From Natronobacillus azotifigens (lineage in GTDB: Bacteria > Bacillota > Bacilli > Bacillales > Amphibacillaceae): a stretch of 33,525 nucleotides of DNA. Under the pieces are notes generated by a model that saw only the letters and a program-made list of their open reading frames with translations, ran no database searches and was not told where the DNA came from. This document shows positions 1 to 8,708 of this stretch, in pieces. The position numbers and the translations under genes were made by a program. The stretch lies in contig NZ_JAPRAT010000037.1 of NCBI RefSeq assembly GCF_026805325.1, positions 1 to 33,525 on the forward strand, written 5' to 3'. Each line of letters starts with the position of its first letter. The stretch's first letter is position 1.

Positions 1-45
1 ATAATTGTGTATATATTTTCTATTATTTGCGTTTTGTGATAATAT

Positions 46-70
46 TAAAGTTGATCGCCTTTCAACTTTA
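46..70. other. Inverted repeat upstream of ytwI
   Basis: A perfect 9-bp inverted repeat (46-54 and 62-70, 7-nt loop) lies just before the ytwI ribosome binding site. No T-run follows, so it is not an obvious terminator. It may be a 5' UTR hairpin or chance. Confidence 0.3.
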
Positions 71-89
71 TCCGATTAGGAGGCGTAGG

Positions 90-554
90 ATGTTTAATCA
101 ATCGACACTATTTTTGCTCATATTATTTATTTTAGGTTACATAGGTAAAAATCAAACAATTATGATTGCTGTATACATTTTGTTTGGATTACAACTTTTG
201 AAAATGGATGAAAAACTTTTTCCACATATTCAAGATCGAGGAATGACTTGGGGAGTTACGATCATAACAGTAGCTGTTTTAATTCCGATTGCCAATGGTG
301 AAATAGGTTTTCGTGAACTTTTAGATAGTGTGAAGAGTTATTATGGTTGGATTGCTTTAGGATCTGGTATATTTGTTGCGATTGTTGCGCGCGGTGGGTT
401 GGATTTATTAGCAAATGACCCGCATTTAACAACGGCTCTTGTAATCGGTACACTAATAGCCGTTGTATTTTTTCAGGGTGTTGCAGTAGGGCCTTTAATT
501 GGTGCAGGGATTGCTTATATGATTATGAGAATTGTTGATTTTTTTGTTTTATAG
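90..554 (+). CDS. ytwI: DUF441 family membrane protein (YtwI-like)
   Basis: A small integral membrane protein of 154 residues with four to five hydrophobic segments (roughly 5-20, 25-40, 52-70, 85-102, 115-150 of the chosen product). Length and hydrophobic pattern fit the DUF441/UPF0756 family, whose function is unknown. An in-frame ATG at 27 gives a longer reading frame, but AGGAGG at 78-83 sits six bases before the ATG at 90, so 90 is the likely start. In B. subtilis ytwI lies directly upstream of citZ, as here, which supports the assignment. The gap to citZ is 165 bp and contains a repeat fragment and a candidate promoter, so co-transcription with citZ is not certain. Confidence 0.85.
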   Translation: MFNQSTLFLLILFILGYIGKNQTIMIAVYILFGLQLLKMDEKLFPHIQDRGMTWGVTIITVAVLIPIANGEIGFRELLDSVKSYYGWIALGSGIFVAIVARGGLDLLANDPHLTTALVIGTLIAVVFFQGVAVGPLIGAGIAYMIMRIVDFFVL

Positions 555-574
555 ACAAATTATTGGGGAAAAGT

Positions 575-632
575 AAAACTTCAATCCGTGGCTTTTTATT
601 CCTCCTCAGTGATTGTTAATACGAGGGAACAA
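575..632 (-). repeat. Fragment of dispersed hairpin repeat (copy R0)
   Basis: Read on the minus strand, this stretch resembles the 3' end of the repeat family seen at 5763-5925, 12720-12878 and 30739-30923: a CAATCA arm, a spacer, then a GGATTGAAGTTTTACTTT-like tail. It is diverged and lacks the 5' two thirds. Confidence 0.5.
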
Positions 633-656
633 AAGAGATAAATAGGGGAAAGTCTT

Positions 657-662
657 TATAAT
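657..662 (+). promoter_or_regulatory. Candidate -10 element for citZ
   Basis: A perfect TATAAT lies 58 bp upstream of the citZ start. No good -35 hexamer is found at 16-18 bp spacing. I could not identify a CcpA or CcpC site. Confidence 0.3.
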
Positions 663-719
663 GAATTCAGCTCTGCCGAGTTTTATTTCAGAATTTGATG
701 GTAAAAGGAGAGGAATTAT

Positions 720-1835
720 ATGTCAGCATCGAGAGGACTAGAGGGTGTTATTGTTGCAGAATCATCGATTACTTCGATTATTGACGACCAACTAACTTAT
801 GTCGGTTATTCTATTGACGATTTGGCTGAACATGCTAGCTTTGAAGAAGTTGTTTATTTGCTATGGTATAAACGACTCCCAACAGAAATAGAACTAAAGA
901 AATTTCAAGCTGAACTTTTAGAAAATATGGAATTATCTGATCAAATTATTGAGCATCTGAAATTATTTGATCCATCAACCGCAAATCCAATGGCTGTGTT
1001 GAGATCAACAATCTCTTTGCTTGGATTATATGACCCGGAAGTCGATGACATGAGTGAAGAGGCCAACTTCAGGAAAGCTATCCGGTTACAAGCGAAAATA
1101 GCTACAGTTATTACAACATTGGCAAGGCTTCGCCAAAATAAGGAGTTAATTGCTCCAGATCCAAACTTAAGTTATGCCGGGAATTTCTTAAGAATGTTGA
1201 AAGGTCCTGATGTCGAAGCATTAGAAGTAGAAGCCTTCAATAAAGCGCTTGTATTACATGCGGATCATGAACTAAATGCTTCAACTTTTACGGCTAGAGT
1301 CTGTGTAGCAACATTATCTGATTTATATTCAGGTGTTACAGCAGCAATCGGGGCACTAAAAGGACCTTTGCATGGTGGTGCAAACGAACAAGTCGTTCGT
1401 ATGTTAATGGAAATTGAAGAAGTCGATAATGCTATTCCTTATGTAAAAAATAAAATTGCTAATAAAGAAAAGGTAATGGGGATGGGACATCGAGTCTATC
1501 GTACTGGAGATCCTCGTGCAAAGCATTTAAAAGAAATGTCGAGAAAATTAACAGAGATCACAGGTCAATCGAAATGGTATGATATGTCTGTGAAAATTGA
1601 AGAATACATGAAAAAAGAAAAAGGTCTCCCTGCGAATGTTGATTTTTATTCAGCATCTGCCTATCATTGTATGGGGATTGATCATGATTTGTTCACGCCA
1701 ATATTCGCCATGAGCCGAACATCCGGTTGGGTGGCTCACATGCTCGAACAATATGATAATAATCGCTTGATTCGACCTCGTGCTGAATTTGTTGGTGAAG
1801 TTCAACAAGAGTATAAGCCAGTTGAACAGAGATAA
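720..1835 (+). CDS. citZ: Citrate synthase
   Basis: Condenses oxaloacetate and acetyl-CoA to citrate, the entry step of the TCA cycle, in the cytoplasm. The 371-residue product is the usual length for the Bacillus type II enzyme. Active-site residues are visible: His183 in HADHE, His218 in PLHGG, His257 in GHRVY and Asp308 in VDFYS, corresponding to the known substrate-binding and catalytic His/Asp residues. The ATG follows AAAGGAG at suitable spacing. icd follows after 43 bp with its own strong ribosome binding site, so the two are probably one operon. mdh, which completes this operon in B. subtilis, is not downstream here. Confidence 0.97.
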   Translation: MSASRGLEGVIVAESSITSIIDDQLTYVGYSIDDLAEHASFEEVVYLLWYKRLPTEIELKKFQAELLENMELSDQIIEHLKLFDPSTANPMAVLRSTISLLGLYDPEVDDMSEEANFRKAIRLQAKIATVITTLARLRQNKELIAPDPNLSYAGNFLRMLKGPDVEALEVEAFNKALVLHADHELNASTFTARVCVATLSDLYSGVTAAIGALKGPLHGGANEQVVRMLMEIEEVDNAIPYVKNKIANKEKVMGMGHRVYRTGDPRAKHLKEMSRKLTEITGQSKWYDMSVKIEEYMKKEKGLPANVDFYSASAYHCMGIDHDLFTPIFAMSRTSGWVAHMLEQYDNNRLIRPRAEFVGEVQQEYKPVEQR

Positions 1836-1878
1836 ATTTGTGTTTTTCTAAAAATAAATACATATAGGAGGAATTAAT

Positions 1879-3150
1879 ATGTCAAAAGGTGAAAAAATTA
1901 CAGTAGAAAACGGAGTGGTAAAAACTCCTAATCATGCTATTATCCCTTTCATAGAAGGTGATGGTACGGGTCCTGATATTTGGGCTGCAGCGAGTAGAGT
2001 GCTAGAGGCTGCTGTTGAAAAAGCATATAATGGTGAAAAAGGAATTGAATGGAAAGAAGTTCTTGCTGGTGAGAAGGCTTTTAATAATACAGGTGAATGG
2101 CTTCCAGAAGAAACACTAGATGCCATTCGTGAATATAAAATTGCAATCAAAGGTCCACTTACGACACCAATTGGTGGAGGAATTCGCTCCCTTAACGTTG
2201 CGCTTCGCCAAAAATTAGATCTATTTACTTGTTTGCGTCCAGTACGTTATTTCGATGGTGTTCCTTCACCTGTTAAACGTCCTGAAGACACAGACATGGT
2301 TATTTTCCGTGAAAACACTGAAGATATCTATGCTGGTATTGAGTGGGAAAGCGGTTCTGATGAAGTGAAAAAAGTAATTGATTTCTTAGAAAATGAAATG
2401 GGTGTTAAAAACATTCGTTTCCCAGAGACCTCTGGAATTGGTGTAAAGCCTATTTCTGAGGAAGGTACGAAACGTATTGTTCGTGCGGCTATTGATTATG
2501 CAATTAAAGAAGGTCGTAAAAGTGTCACCTTAGTACACAAAGGTAACATTATGAAATTTACAGAAGGTGCCTTTAAAAACTGGGGTTATGAATTGGCTGA
2601 ACAAGAATACGGTGAGCATGTATTCACATGGGGTGAATATGATCAAATTGTGGAAGAAAAAGGCCGTCAAGCTGCTGATGAAGCACAACAAGCTGCTGAA
2701 GAAGCTGGCAAGATTATTGTGAAAGATGCCATTGCTGATATCTTCTTACAACAAATTTTAACGCGTCCAAAAGAATTTGATGTTGTAGCTACCATGAACT
2801 TAAATGGGGATTATATTTCAGATGCACTTGCAGCACAAGTTGGTGGAATCGGCATTGCACCTGGTGCGAACATCAACTATGTAACAGGACATGCTATCTT
2901 TGAAGCAACACACGGAACAGCTCCAAAATATGCTGGATTAGATAAAGTAAATCCATCCTCTGTTATTTTGTCAGGTGTATTAATGCTTGAGCACCTTGGC
3001 TGGAATGAAGCAGCTGATTTAATTACGAAATCAATGGATAAAACAATTGGTTCGAAAGTTGTAACTTATGACTTTGCTCGTTTAATGGACGGAGCAACCG
3101 AAGTAAAAACTTCAGCATTCGCTGATGAACTAATCAAAAATATGGGTTAG
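1879..3150 (+). CDS. icd: NADP-dependent isocitrate dehydrogenase
   Basis: Oxidatively decarboxylates isocitrate to 2-oxoglutarate with NADP+. The 423-residue product matches the bacterial homodimeric family. The substrate-binding loop GGGIRSLN carries Ser104, the residue regulated by phosphorylation in enteric homologues. The HGTAPKYA segment carries the Lys-Tyr pair associated with NADP rather than NAD preference. The ATG has AGGAGGAA seven bases upstream. It is the second gene of a citZ-icd unit and is followed by a terminator at 3160-3209 rather than by mdh. Confidence 0.97.
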   Translation: MSKGEKITVENGVVKTPNHAIIPFIEGDGTGPDIWAAASRVLEAAVEKAYNGEKGIEWKEVLAGEKAFNNTGEWLPEETLDAIREYKIAIKGPLTTPIGGGIRSLNVALRQKLDLFTCLRPVRYFDGVPSPVKRPEDTDMVIFRENTEDIYAGIEWESGSDEVKKVIDFLENEMGVKNIRFPETSGIGVKPISEEGTKRIVRAAIDYAIKEGRKSVTLVHKGNIMKFTEGAFKNWGYELAEQEYGEHVFTWGEYDQIVEEKGRQAADEAQQAAEEAGKIIVKDAIADIFLQQILTRPKEFDVVATMNLNGDYISDALAAQVGGIGIAPGANINYVTGHAIFEATHGTAPKYAGLDKVNPSSVILSGVLMLEHLGWNEAADLITKSMDKTIGSKVVTYDFARLMDGATEVKTSAFADELIKNMG

Positions 3151-3159
3151 GTAATATAG

Positions 3160-3209
3160 AACTCCTTCGTTGGCATATCGGTAGAGATGCTTTCGGGGGA
3201 GTTTTTTTA
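3160..3209 (+). terminator. Terminator after icd
   Basis: Arms AACTCC (3160-3165) and GGAGTT (3198-3203) enclose a loop with a further small stem (GCAT/ATGC), followed directly by a run of T. The long loop makes the hairpin less compact than usual, but its position and T-run fit the end of the citZ-icd transcript. Confidence 0.7.
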
Positions 3210-3311
3210 TTTGTGATTTTAGATTTAAATGTTGAACAAAAGCAGCTTCAGATCGATAGAAATTTAGAAATATGGAGCCAAACTTTAGAGAATGAAAATA
3301 GATCATGGAGA

Positions 3312-3431
3312 ATGCACGCAAATCCGAAAAGATGCATGTAAATAGTGGAGGATGCACGCAAATCCGAAAAGATGCACGTAAATGGTGGAGAATGCACGTA
3401 AAATCAAAAAGATGCACACAAAAATCATATG
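3312..3431. repeat. Six tandem 20-bp repeats between icd and phoP
   Basis: Six consecutive 20-bp units start at 3312, 3332, 3352, 3372, 3392 and 3412. Each begins ATGCAYRYAAA. The first four alternate between a CCGAAAAG ending and a GTGGAGR ending, giving a 40-bp higher-order period; the last two are diverged. Reading frames across it encode only repetitive low-complexity peptides, so I treat it as non-coding. Confidence 0.9.
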
Positions 3432-3500
3432 TCCGCTAAATTCAATAAAAAACATTCTTCCTTCACCTTTATAAATAGCGAACCACCTCCTTTTAATCAA

Positions 3501-3534
3501 TAAAATTTACAAACTATTAATATTGTAAATTTTA
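3501..3534. promoter_or_regulatory. Perfect inverted repeat upstream of phoP, possible operator
   Basis: Twelve-base arms (3501-3512 and 3523-3534), perfectly complementary, flank a 10-bp AT-rich centre. TTTACA occurs at 3506 and 3536, and its complement at 3524. TTTACA resembles the TT(A/T/C)ACA PhoP-box hexamer, but the spacing is not the usual direct-repeat 5-bp arrangement. An operator for phoPR or an AT-rich hairpin are both possible. Confidence 0.4.
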
Positions 3535-3632
3535 TTTTACATACTTCTGTCATTTTTCTTAACTCTAACTATTCACAATCGATAAGCTAAAAGGTAAGAT
3601 GAAGTTAACAAAGATAATGTGGGGGTTAGACG

Positions 3633-4325
3633 ATGAGTAAAAAAATATTAATTGTTGATGATGAGGAATCAATTGTTACTTTGTTGCAATATAATATAGA
3701 AAAGGCAGGTTTTGAAACAAAGACAGCGATGACTGGAACTGACGGGTTAAACCTAGCCAAAACAAAATCCTTTGATTTGATTATCTTAGACTTAATGTTA
3801 CCTGGTATCGAAGGAACAGAGGTTTGTAAACAATTGCGGCAACAACAAATTGATACACCCATTCTCATGCTTACAGCAAAAGATGATGAATTTGACAAAG
3901 TACTGGGTTTAGAACTCGGTGCGGATGATTATCTTACAAAACCGTTTAGTCCCAAAGAAGTTGTTGCTAGAATTAAAGCGATATTAAGAAGGACAAATAA
4001 AAACCAAGAAGCTCAAACTCAATTCATAAAAATTTCCGATTTAGTAATCTATCCAGAACAATATGAAGCGACCATGGATCAACAAGTACTTTCCTTTACG
4101 AGAAAAGAATTTGAACTATTATTATATTTAGCCAAACATAAGGGAAAAGTGTTATCTAGAGATCAATTATTAAGTGCAGTATGGAATTATGATTTTACAG
4201 GTGATACGAGAATTGTTGATGTTCATGTTAGCCATTTACGTGAAAAAATTGAACCAGATACAAAGCAACCAGTTTATATCAAAACCATTCGAGGTCTTGG
4301 TTACAAGATGGAGGAACCTAATTAA
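3633..4325 (+). CDS. phoP: Phosphate-starvation response regulator PhoP
   Basis: An OmpR/PhoB-family response regulator of 230 residues that binds DNA when phosphorylated. The receiver domain (1-115) has acidic residues Asp9-Asp10, phosphoacceptor Asp53 in ILDLMLPG, Thr81 and Lys103. A winged-helix effector domain occupies about 130-228 and ends with the typical RGLGYKM segment. A GGGGG-type ribosome binding site precedes the ATG. The stop overlaps the phoR start by one base (TAATG), indicating translational coupling. The assignment to PhoP rather than a WalR-type paralogue rests on the phoR partner and the citZ-icd...polA location, which matches B. subtilis. Confidence 0.93.
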   Translation: MSKKILIVDDEESIVTLLQYNIEKAGFETKTAMTGTDGLNLAKTKSFDLIILDLMLPGIEGTEVCKQLRQQQIDTPILMLTAKDDEFDKVLGLELGADDYLTKPFSPKEVVARIKAILRRTNKNQEAQTQFIKISDLVIYPEQYEATMDQQVLSFTRKEFELLLYLAKHKGKVLSRDQLLSAVWNYDFTGDTRIVDVHVSHLREKIEPDTKQPVYIKTIRGLGYKMEEPN

Positions 4326-5704
4326 TGGGGAAGACGAACGTACGATCATTTGTAGCGTACACAATTATCATTACATGTATTTTTCTACTTATGAGTGTTT
4401 TATTACTGCCATTAGTCGAGGGAAGTGATCGCGTTGTTGTGATACTTATTCTCGTAGGTAGTTATTTTGTTTTTTGTGTGATCTTATATCAGTTATTTAT
4501 TAACTATATTAAACCAGTGAAATCAGCAACTAAAGTTATGGATGAGCTTGTAAAAGGGAATTATCAAGTTCGAGCATATGAAGACTATAATCGAGATGTA
4601 GGGACACTGGCGAATTCTATTAATCAACTTGCACGAAATTTACAAGATTTAAATCGTCTAGAAAAATTGCAAGGAAGACAATTACGTACAGTAATTGACA
4701 ATATGGAAAGCGCAGTAATGCTAATTGATGAACAAGGCTATGTTAATCTTGTTAATCGAAAATTTATTGAATTGTTTGGTAGAACTGAGAGCGCGTACAA
4801 CAGAAAACTCTATTATGATGTAATGGAGCAGGAGAAAGTATATCTGGCAGTACAAGAAGCTTTTTTATATGAACAAAAAATAAAAGATGCAATCATGTTA
4901 GAAGCGATAGAGGAAAAACGCTATATTGAATTTGTTGGAGCACCAATTTTTAATGAAGTAAAAGATTTAAGAGGTGTCGTTTTAGTTTTTCACGATATTA
5001 CCGATCTGAAAAAAGTAGAACAAATGCGTAAGGACTTTGTGGCCAATGTATCACATGAGTTAAAGACGCCGATCACTTCAATTAAAGGTTTTGCAGAGAC
5101 AATTCTAGATGAGGAAATGGAAGATCCATCAATCCAAAAGAAATTCATCCAAATTATCTATAATGAGAGTGCACGATTACAGGCGCTTGTGCATGATTTG
5201 TTAGAATTATCAAAGTTGGAAAAAGAAGAGCTTCAGTTGAAAATAAAAAAAATCCCAATTACTGAACTAGTAGAGGGAATTACAGAATTAGCTGAATCAC
5301 AAGCAGTAAAAAAATCGATTACTTTTTCAACGAATATTGAAGAAGGCATTACCTTGTTTGGTGATTCTGAACGATTAAAACAAGTGATTGCAAACCTGCT
5401 TTATAACGCGATAAATTATACGCCTAATGAGGGGAAAGTAATTTTAACGGTGAAGCAGCAAGATGGGCGTGTTGAAATTAGTGTTGCAGATAATGGAATT
5501 GGTATTCCAAAAGAACAATGCAGTCGTATTTTTGAACGATTTTATCGAGTGGATCCAGCAAGAAGTAGGAACACAGGTGGAACGGGGTTAGGTCTGGCAA
5601 TTGTTAAACATATTGTAGAAGCACACGATGGTTCGATCCAAGTGGAGAGTGAACTTAACAAAGGTTCAACATTCACTGTTCTTCTGCCCACGTCCATCAC
5701 ATAG
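4325..5704 (+). CDS. phoR: Phosphate sensor histidine kinase PhoR, short form
   Basis: Membrane histidine kinase paired with PhoP. Two transmembrane helices (about 9-30 and 38-60) are joined by only a few residues, so there is essentially no extracytoplasmic domain. Then come HAMP (61-112), PAS (115-225) and HisKA with phosphoacceptor His244 in VSHELKTP. The ATPase domain has the N box around Asn361, G1 box DNGIGIP (389-395), F box FERFYR and G2 box GGTGLGL (418-424). At 459 residues it is about 120 shorter than B. subtilis PhoR, the difference being the extracytoplasmic sensor region. The start overlaps the phoP stop. Confidence 0.93.
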   Translation: MGKTNVRSFVAYTIIITCIFLLMSVLLLPLVEGSDRVVVILILVGSYFVFCVILYQLFINYIKPVKSATKVMDELVKGNYQVRAYEDYNRDVGTLANSINQLARNLQDLNRLEKLQGRQLRTVIDNMESAVMLIDEQGYVNLVNRKFIELFGRTESAYNRKLYYDVMEQEKVYLAVQEAFLYEQKIKDAIMLEAIEEKRYIEFVGAPIFNEVKDLRGVVLVFHDITDLKKVEQMRKDFVANVSHELKTPITSIKGFAETILDEEMEDPSIQKKFIQIIYNESARLQALVHDLLELSKLEKEELQLKIKKIPITELVEGITELAESQAVKKSITFSTNIEEGITLFGDSERLKQVIANLLYNAINYTPNEGKVILTVKQQDGRVEISVADNGIGIPKEQCSRIFERFYRVDPARSRNTGGTGLGLAIVKHIVEAHDGSIQVESELNKGSTFTVLLPTSIT

Positions 5705-5718
5705 TAAAACGAACAGGA

Positions 5719-5753
5719 AAATACCACAGACGTTGTGTCTCTGTGGTATTTTT
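5719..5753 (+). terminator. Terminator after phoR
   Basis: A perfect 12-bp stem (5719-5730 with 5740-5751) and 9-nt loop, with the T-run partly inside the descending arm. It lies 15 bp after the phoR stop and is a strong intrinsic terminator. Confidence 0.9.
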
Positions 5754-5762
5754 GATGTTCAC

Positions 5763-5925
5763 AAACTTTAATTCCGGAGCAACAGTCCATAAGACTCCCG
5801 CTTCAAAACAAGGAGAATTCCAAGTTGTTTAAGTGAAAGTAACGGACGCTAGCACCTCGAATGGTTCTACTAGCAATCAGTGAGGGATCATTTAAAAACT
5901 CCCACTGATTGAAGTTTCACTTTAT
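5763..5925 (+). repeat. Dispersed hairpin repeat, near-complete copy R1
   Basis: This element recurs at 12720-12878 and 30739-30923. Shared blocks in order are CGGAGCAA, AAGACTCC-like, CTTCAAAA, TTGTTTAAGTG, AGTAACGGACGCTAGC-like, CGAATGGTTC, CAATCAGTG and CCCACTGATTGAAGTTTCAC. Three successive hairpins can be drawn: CTTCAAAACAA with TTGTTTAAG, GCTAG with CTAGC, and AATCAGTG with CACTGATT. It fills the phoR-polA gap and has no plausible reading frame. Confidence 0.8.
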
Positions 5926-6054
5926 CAAGATTAAGACAGATAGTAAAACATTTATCGAAAACAGAAATTGATCAAAGTCTTCACTTTTTCTATTTCAGAA
6001 CAAACATGATAAAATAGATGATAACAATTGTACATAAAGGAGTTTGTGTAACCG

Positions 6055-8691
6055 ATGAAAGAAAAATTAGTCTTAATCGATGGAAATAGTATATTATATC
6101 GTGCGTTTTTTGCCTTGCCATTATTAAGTAATGACAAAGGGGTATATACGAACGCTGTTTTTGGCTTTACAAAAATGTTATTGAAGATTTTAGAAGACGA
6201 AAAACCGACGCATATGTTGGTAGCTTTTGATGCAGGGAAAACGACATTCCGGCATAAAACCTATGCAGAATACAAAGGTGGTCGTCAAAAAACCCCACCA
6301 GAGTTATCGGAACAATTTACCTTGGTAAAAGAATTATTAGATGCGAGTTCAGTGAAACATTACCAGTTAGAACAATATGAAGCAGATGATATTATCGGCA
6401 CACTGGCAAAAGCGGGTGCAGAGGCGGAAATGGATGTGCGCGTCATATCAGGGGACAAGGATATGCTTCAGTTAGTATCCGATCGTGTGCAGGTTCAATT
6501 AACGAAAAAAGGTTTGAGTGTTATTGAGGCATATACCCCAACCTTTATGAAAGAAAAAATAGAACTTGATCCATCGCAAATTATTGATATGAAGGCATTA
6601 ATGGGAGATAGTTCTGATAATATCCCCGGTGTCCCTGGAGTAGGAGAAAAAACAGCAATTAAATTACTAAAACAATTTGAAACACTAGAAGAACTTTTTC
6701 ACAACCTTGATCAAGTGAGTGGGAAGAAACTAAAAGAAAAGCTTACCGAAAATCAAGAAGCAGCTTTTATGAGCAAAGATCTAGTCACGATTAATTGTGA
6801 TTCTCCAATTGAGCTAAACTTATCTGATACCGCTTATCAAGGTTATGATGCCAACAAATTAAGTTCTTTATTTAAAAATTTCGGCTTTCAATCCTTACTT
6901 GATAAGGTCTCTGGTGAAGATTCTAGTACTATTAATGAGGAAGTAGAGTTGGAAGAAATAAACGCAACAATTATTGAAGATATTAGTGATATCACGTTCA
7001 CTGGAGACGAATCTCTTGTTGTTGAAATGATTACGGAAAATTATCATACAGCAAAGATAGAAGGTTTTGGTATTGCCAATTCAACGGCTGTTTATTTTGT
7101 ACCAACAGAAGTAGCCTTAGCTTCACCCCAATTTAAAACATGGTTAGCAGATCCAAAACAAGCTAAATCCGTATTTGATGCCAAAAAAGTGACGGTGGCA
7201 TTATTAAATCAAGGTATTTCGATTAAAGGCATTCGATTTGATTTATTGCTGGCTTCTTATTTGATTAATCCATCCGAAAACAATCATGACATTCCCGCAA
7301 TTAGTCATCGTTTAGGATTTGAACAAGTGTTATTTGATGAAGAAGTTTACGGAAAAGGAGCAAAACTCAAAGTACCTGAACAAGAAAAGTTCGTTGATCA
7401 TGTTGCACGTAAAACAATGGCATTACAAGTTCTGCAAGAAAAAGCAGAAGAGGATTTAATCGCAAATCAACAAGAAGAATTGTTTAAAGAACTAGAACTG
7501 CCGCTTGCATTAATATTAGGGGAAATGGAAGCAACAGGAGTAAAAGTAGATCGATCTCAATTAGAGGTAATGCAAGTAGAATTAAAAGAACGATTAGATA
7601 CGATTGAAAAAGAAGTACATGAACTTGCAGGAGAAACGTTTAACCTAAACTCACCGAAGCAATTGGGACCAATTTTGTTTGAGAAGCTTGAACTACCTGT
7701 AATCAAAAAGACGAAAACAGGTTACTCTACCTCTGCTGATGTATTAGAACAATTGGAAAACAAGCATCCAATCATTCCGAAATTACTTTTATATCGTCAA
7801 TTAGGGAAATTACAATCTACCTATATTGAAGGATTGTTAAAAGTAATTCATGACGACGGAAAAATTCATACACGATTTAATCAAGCTTTGACTCAAACAG
7901 GCAGATTAAGTTCAACAGATCCGAATTTACAAAACATACCGATTCGACTAGAAGAGGGTCGGAAAATACGTAAAGCATTTATCCCTTCTAAAGAGGACTG
8001 GATTATTTTTGCTGCGGACTATTCTCAAATTGAGTTACGTGTATTAGCAGACATTGCAAAGGATGAAAAATTGGTTCAAGCCTTTAAAGAAGATATGGAT
8101 ATTCATACGAGAACAGCGATGGATGTTTTCCATGTTGAAGCAGATCAAGTCGATGCATTAATGCGAAGACAAGCAAAAGCAGTCAATTTCGGGATTGTTT
8201 ATGGAATAAGTGACTATGGGTTATCTCAAAATTTAGGGATCACACGAAAGGAAGCAAAAGCATTTATTGAGCGTTATTTCGATAGCTATCCTGGTGTAAA
8301 ACAATATATGGATGAGATAGTATTGCAAGCAAAACAAAACGGCTATGTGACAACGATCATGAATCGCAGACGCTATTTACCAGAGATCACGAGTCGCAAC
8401 TTTAATTTACGTAGCTTTGCAGAGCGTACTGCAATGAACACACCGATTCAAGGTAGTGCTGCAGATATTATTAAAAAAGCAATGATTGATTTAGATCATG
8501 CACTGAAAAATGAAAGCATGCAAGCACGAGTGCTGTTACAAGTTCATGATGAATTGATCTTAGAAGCACCAGAGTCAGAAGTCGAACGACTAAAAGAACT
8601 TGTTCCACAAATGATGGAGCGCACAGTGGAATTGGCTGTTCCATTAAAAGTTGATTATTCGTATGGCAAGACATGGTTTCATGCAAAATAA
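6055..8691 (+). CDS. polA: DNA polymerase I
   Basis: Replication and repair polymerase of 878 residues, close to the Bacillus length. The N-terminal 5' nuclease domain (1-295) includes the GDKDML and DNIPGVPGVG segments. The middle domain (about 305-465) corresponds to the 3'-5' exonuclease fold but lacks the metal-binding acids: VVEMITEN stands where the DxE motif should be, and the later Asp positions are also replaced. This matches the known loss of proofreading in Bacillus Pol I. The polymerase domain has motif A DYSQIELR, motif B RRQAKAVNFGIVYG and motif C VHDE. The start is the ATG after AAAGGAG at 6055. mutM follows after 17 bp. Confidence 0.97.
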   Translation: MKEKLVLIDGNSILYRAFFALPLLSNDKGVYTNAVFGFTKMLLKILEDEKPTHMLVAFDAGKTTFRHKTYAEYKGGRQKTPPELSEQFTLVKELLDASSVKHYQLEQYEADDIIGTLAKAGAEAEMDVRVISGDKDMLQLVSDRVQVQLTKKGLSVIEAYTPTFMKEKIELDPSQIIDMKALMGDSSDNIPGVPGVGEKTAIKLLKQFETLEELFHNLDQVSGKKLKEKLTENQEAAFMSKDLVTINCDSPIELNLSDTAYQGYDANKLSSLFKNFGFQSLLDKVSGEDSSTINEEVELEEINATIIEDISDITFTGDESLVVEMITENYHTAKIEGFGIANSTAVYFVPTEVALASPQFKTWLADPKQAKSVFDAKKVTVALLNQGISIKGIRFDLLLASYLINPSENNHDIPAISHRLGFEQVLFDEEVYGKGAKLKVPEQEKFVDHVARKTMALQVLQEKAEEDLIANQQEELFKELELPLALILGEMEATGVKVDRSQLEVMQVELKERLDTIEKEVHELAGETFNLNSPKQLGPILFEKLELPVIKKTKTGYSTSADVLEQLENKHPIIPKLLLYRQLGKLQSTYIEGLLKVIHDDGKIHTRFNQALTQTGRLSSTDPNLQNIPIRLEEGRKIRKAFIPSKEDWIIFAADYSQIELRVLADIAKDEKLVQAFKEDMDIHTRTAMDVFHVEADQVDALMRRQAKAVNFGIVYGISDYGLSQNLGITRKEAKAFIERYFDSYPGVKQYMDEIVLQAKQNGYVTTIMNRRRYLPEITSRNFNLRSFAERTAMNTPIQGSAADIIKKAMIDLDHALKNESMQARVLLQVHDELILEAPESEVERLKELVPQMMERTVELAVPLKVDYSYGKTWFHAK

Positions 8692-8708
8692 GAGAGAGGA
8701 TTACACCG

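Noticed and set aside
3312..3431. CRISPR array
   Set aside because: Units are directly adjacent 20-mers without unique spacers, and no cas genes are present.
3130..3500. Minus-strand frames across the 20-bp tandem repeats
   Set aside because: They only translate the repeat units into His/Phe/Cys-rich repetitive peptides and overlap the icd end and terminator.
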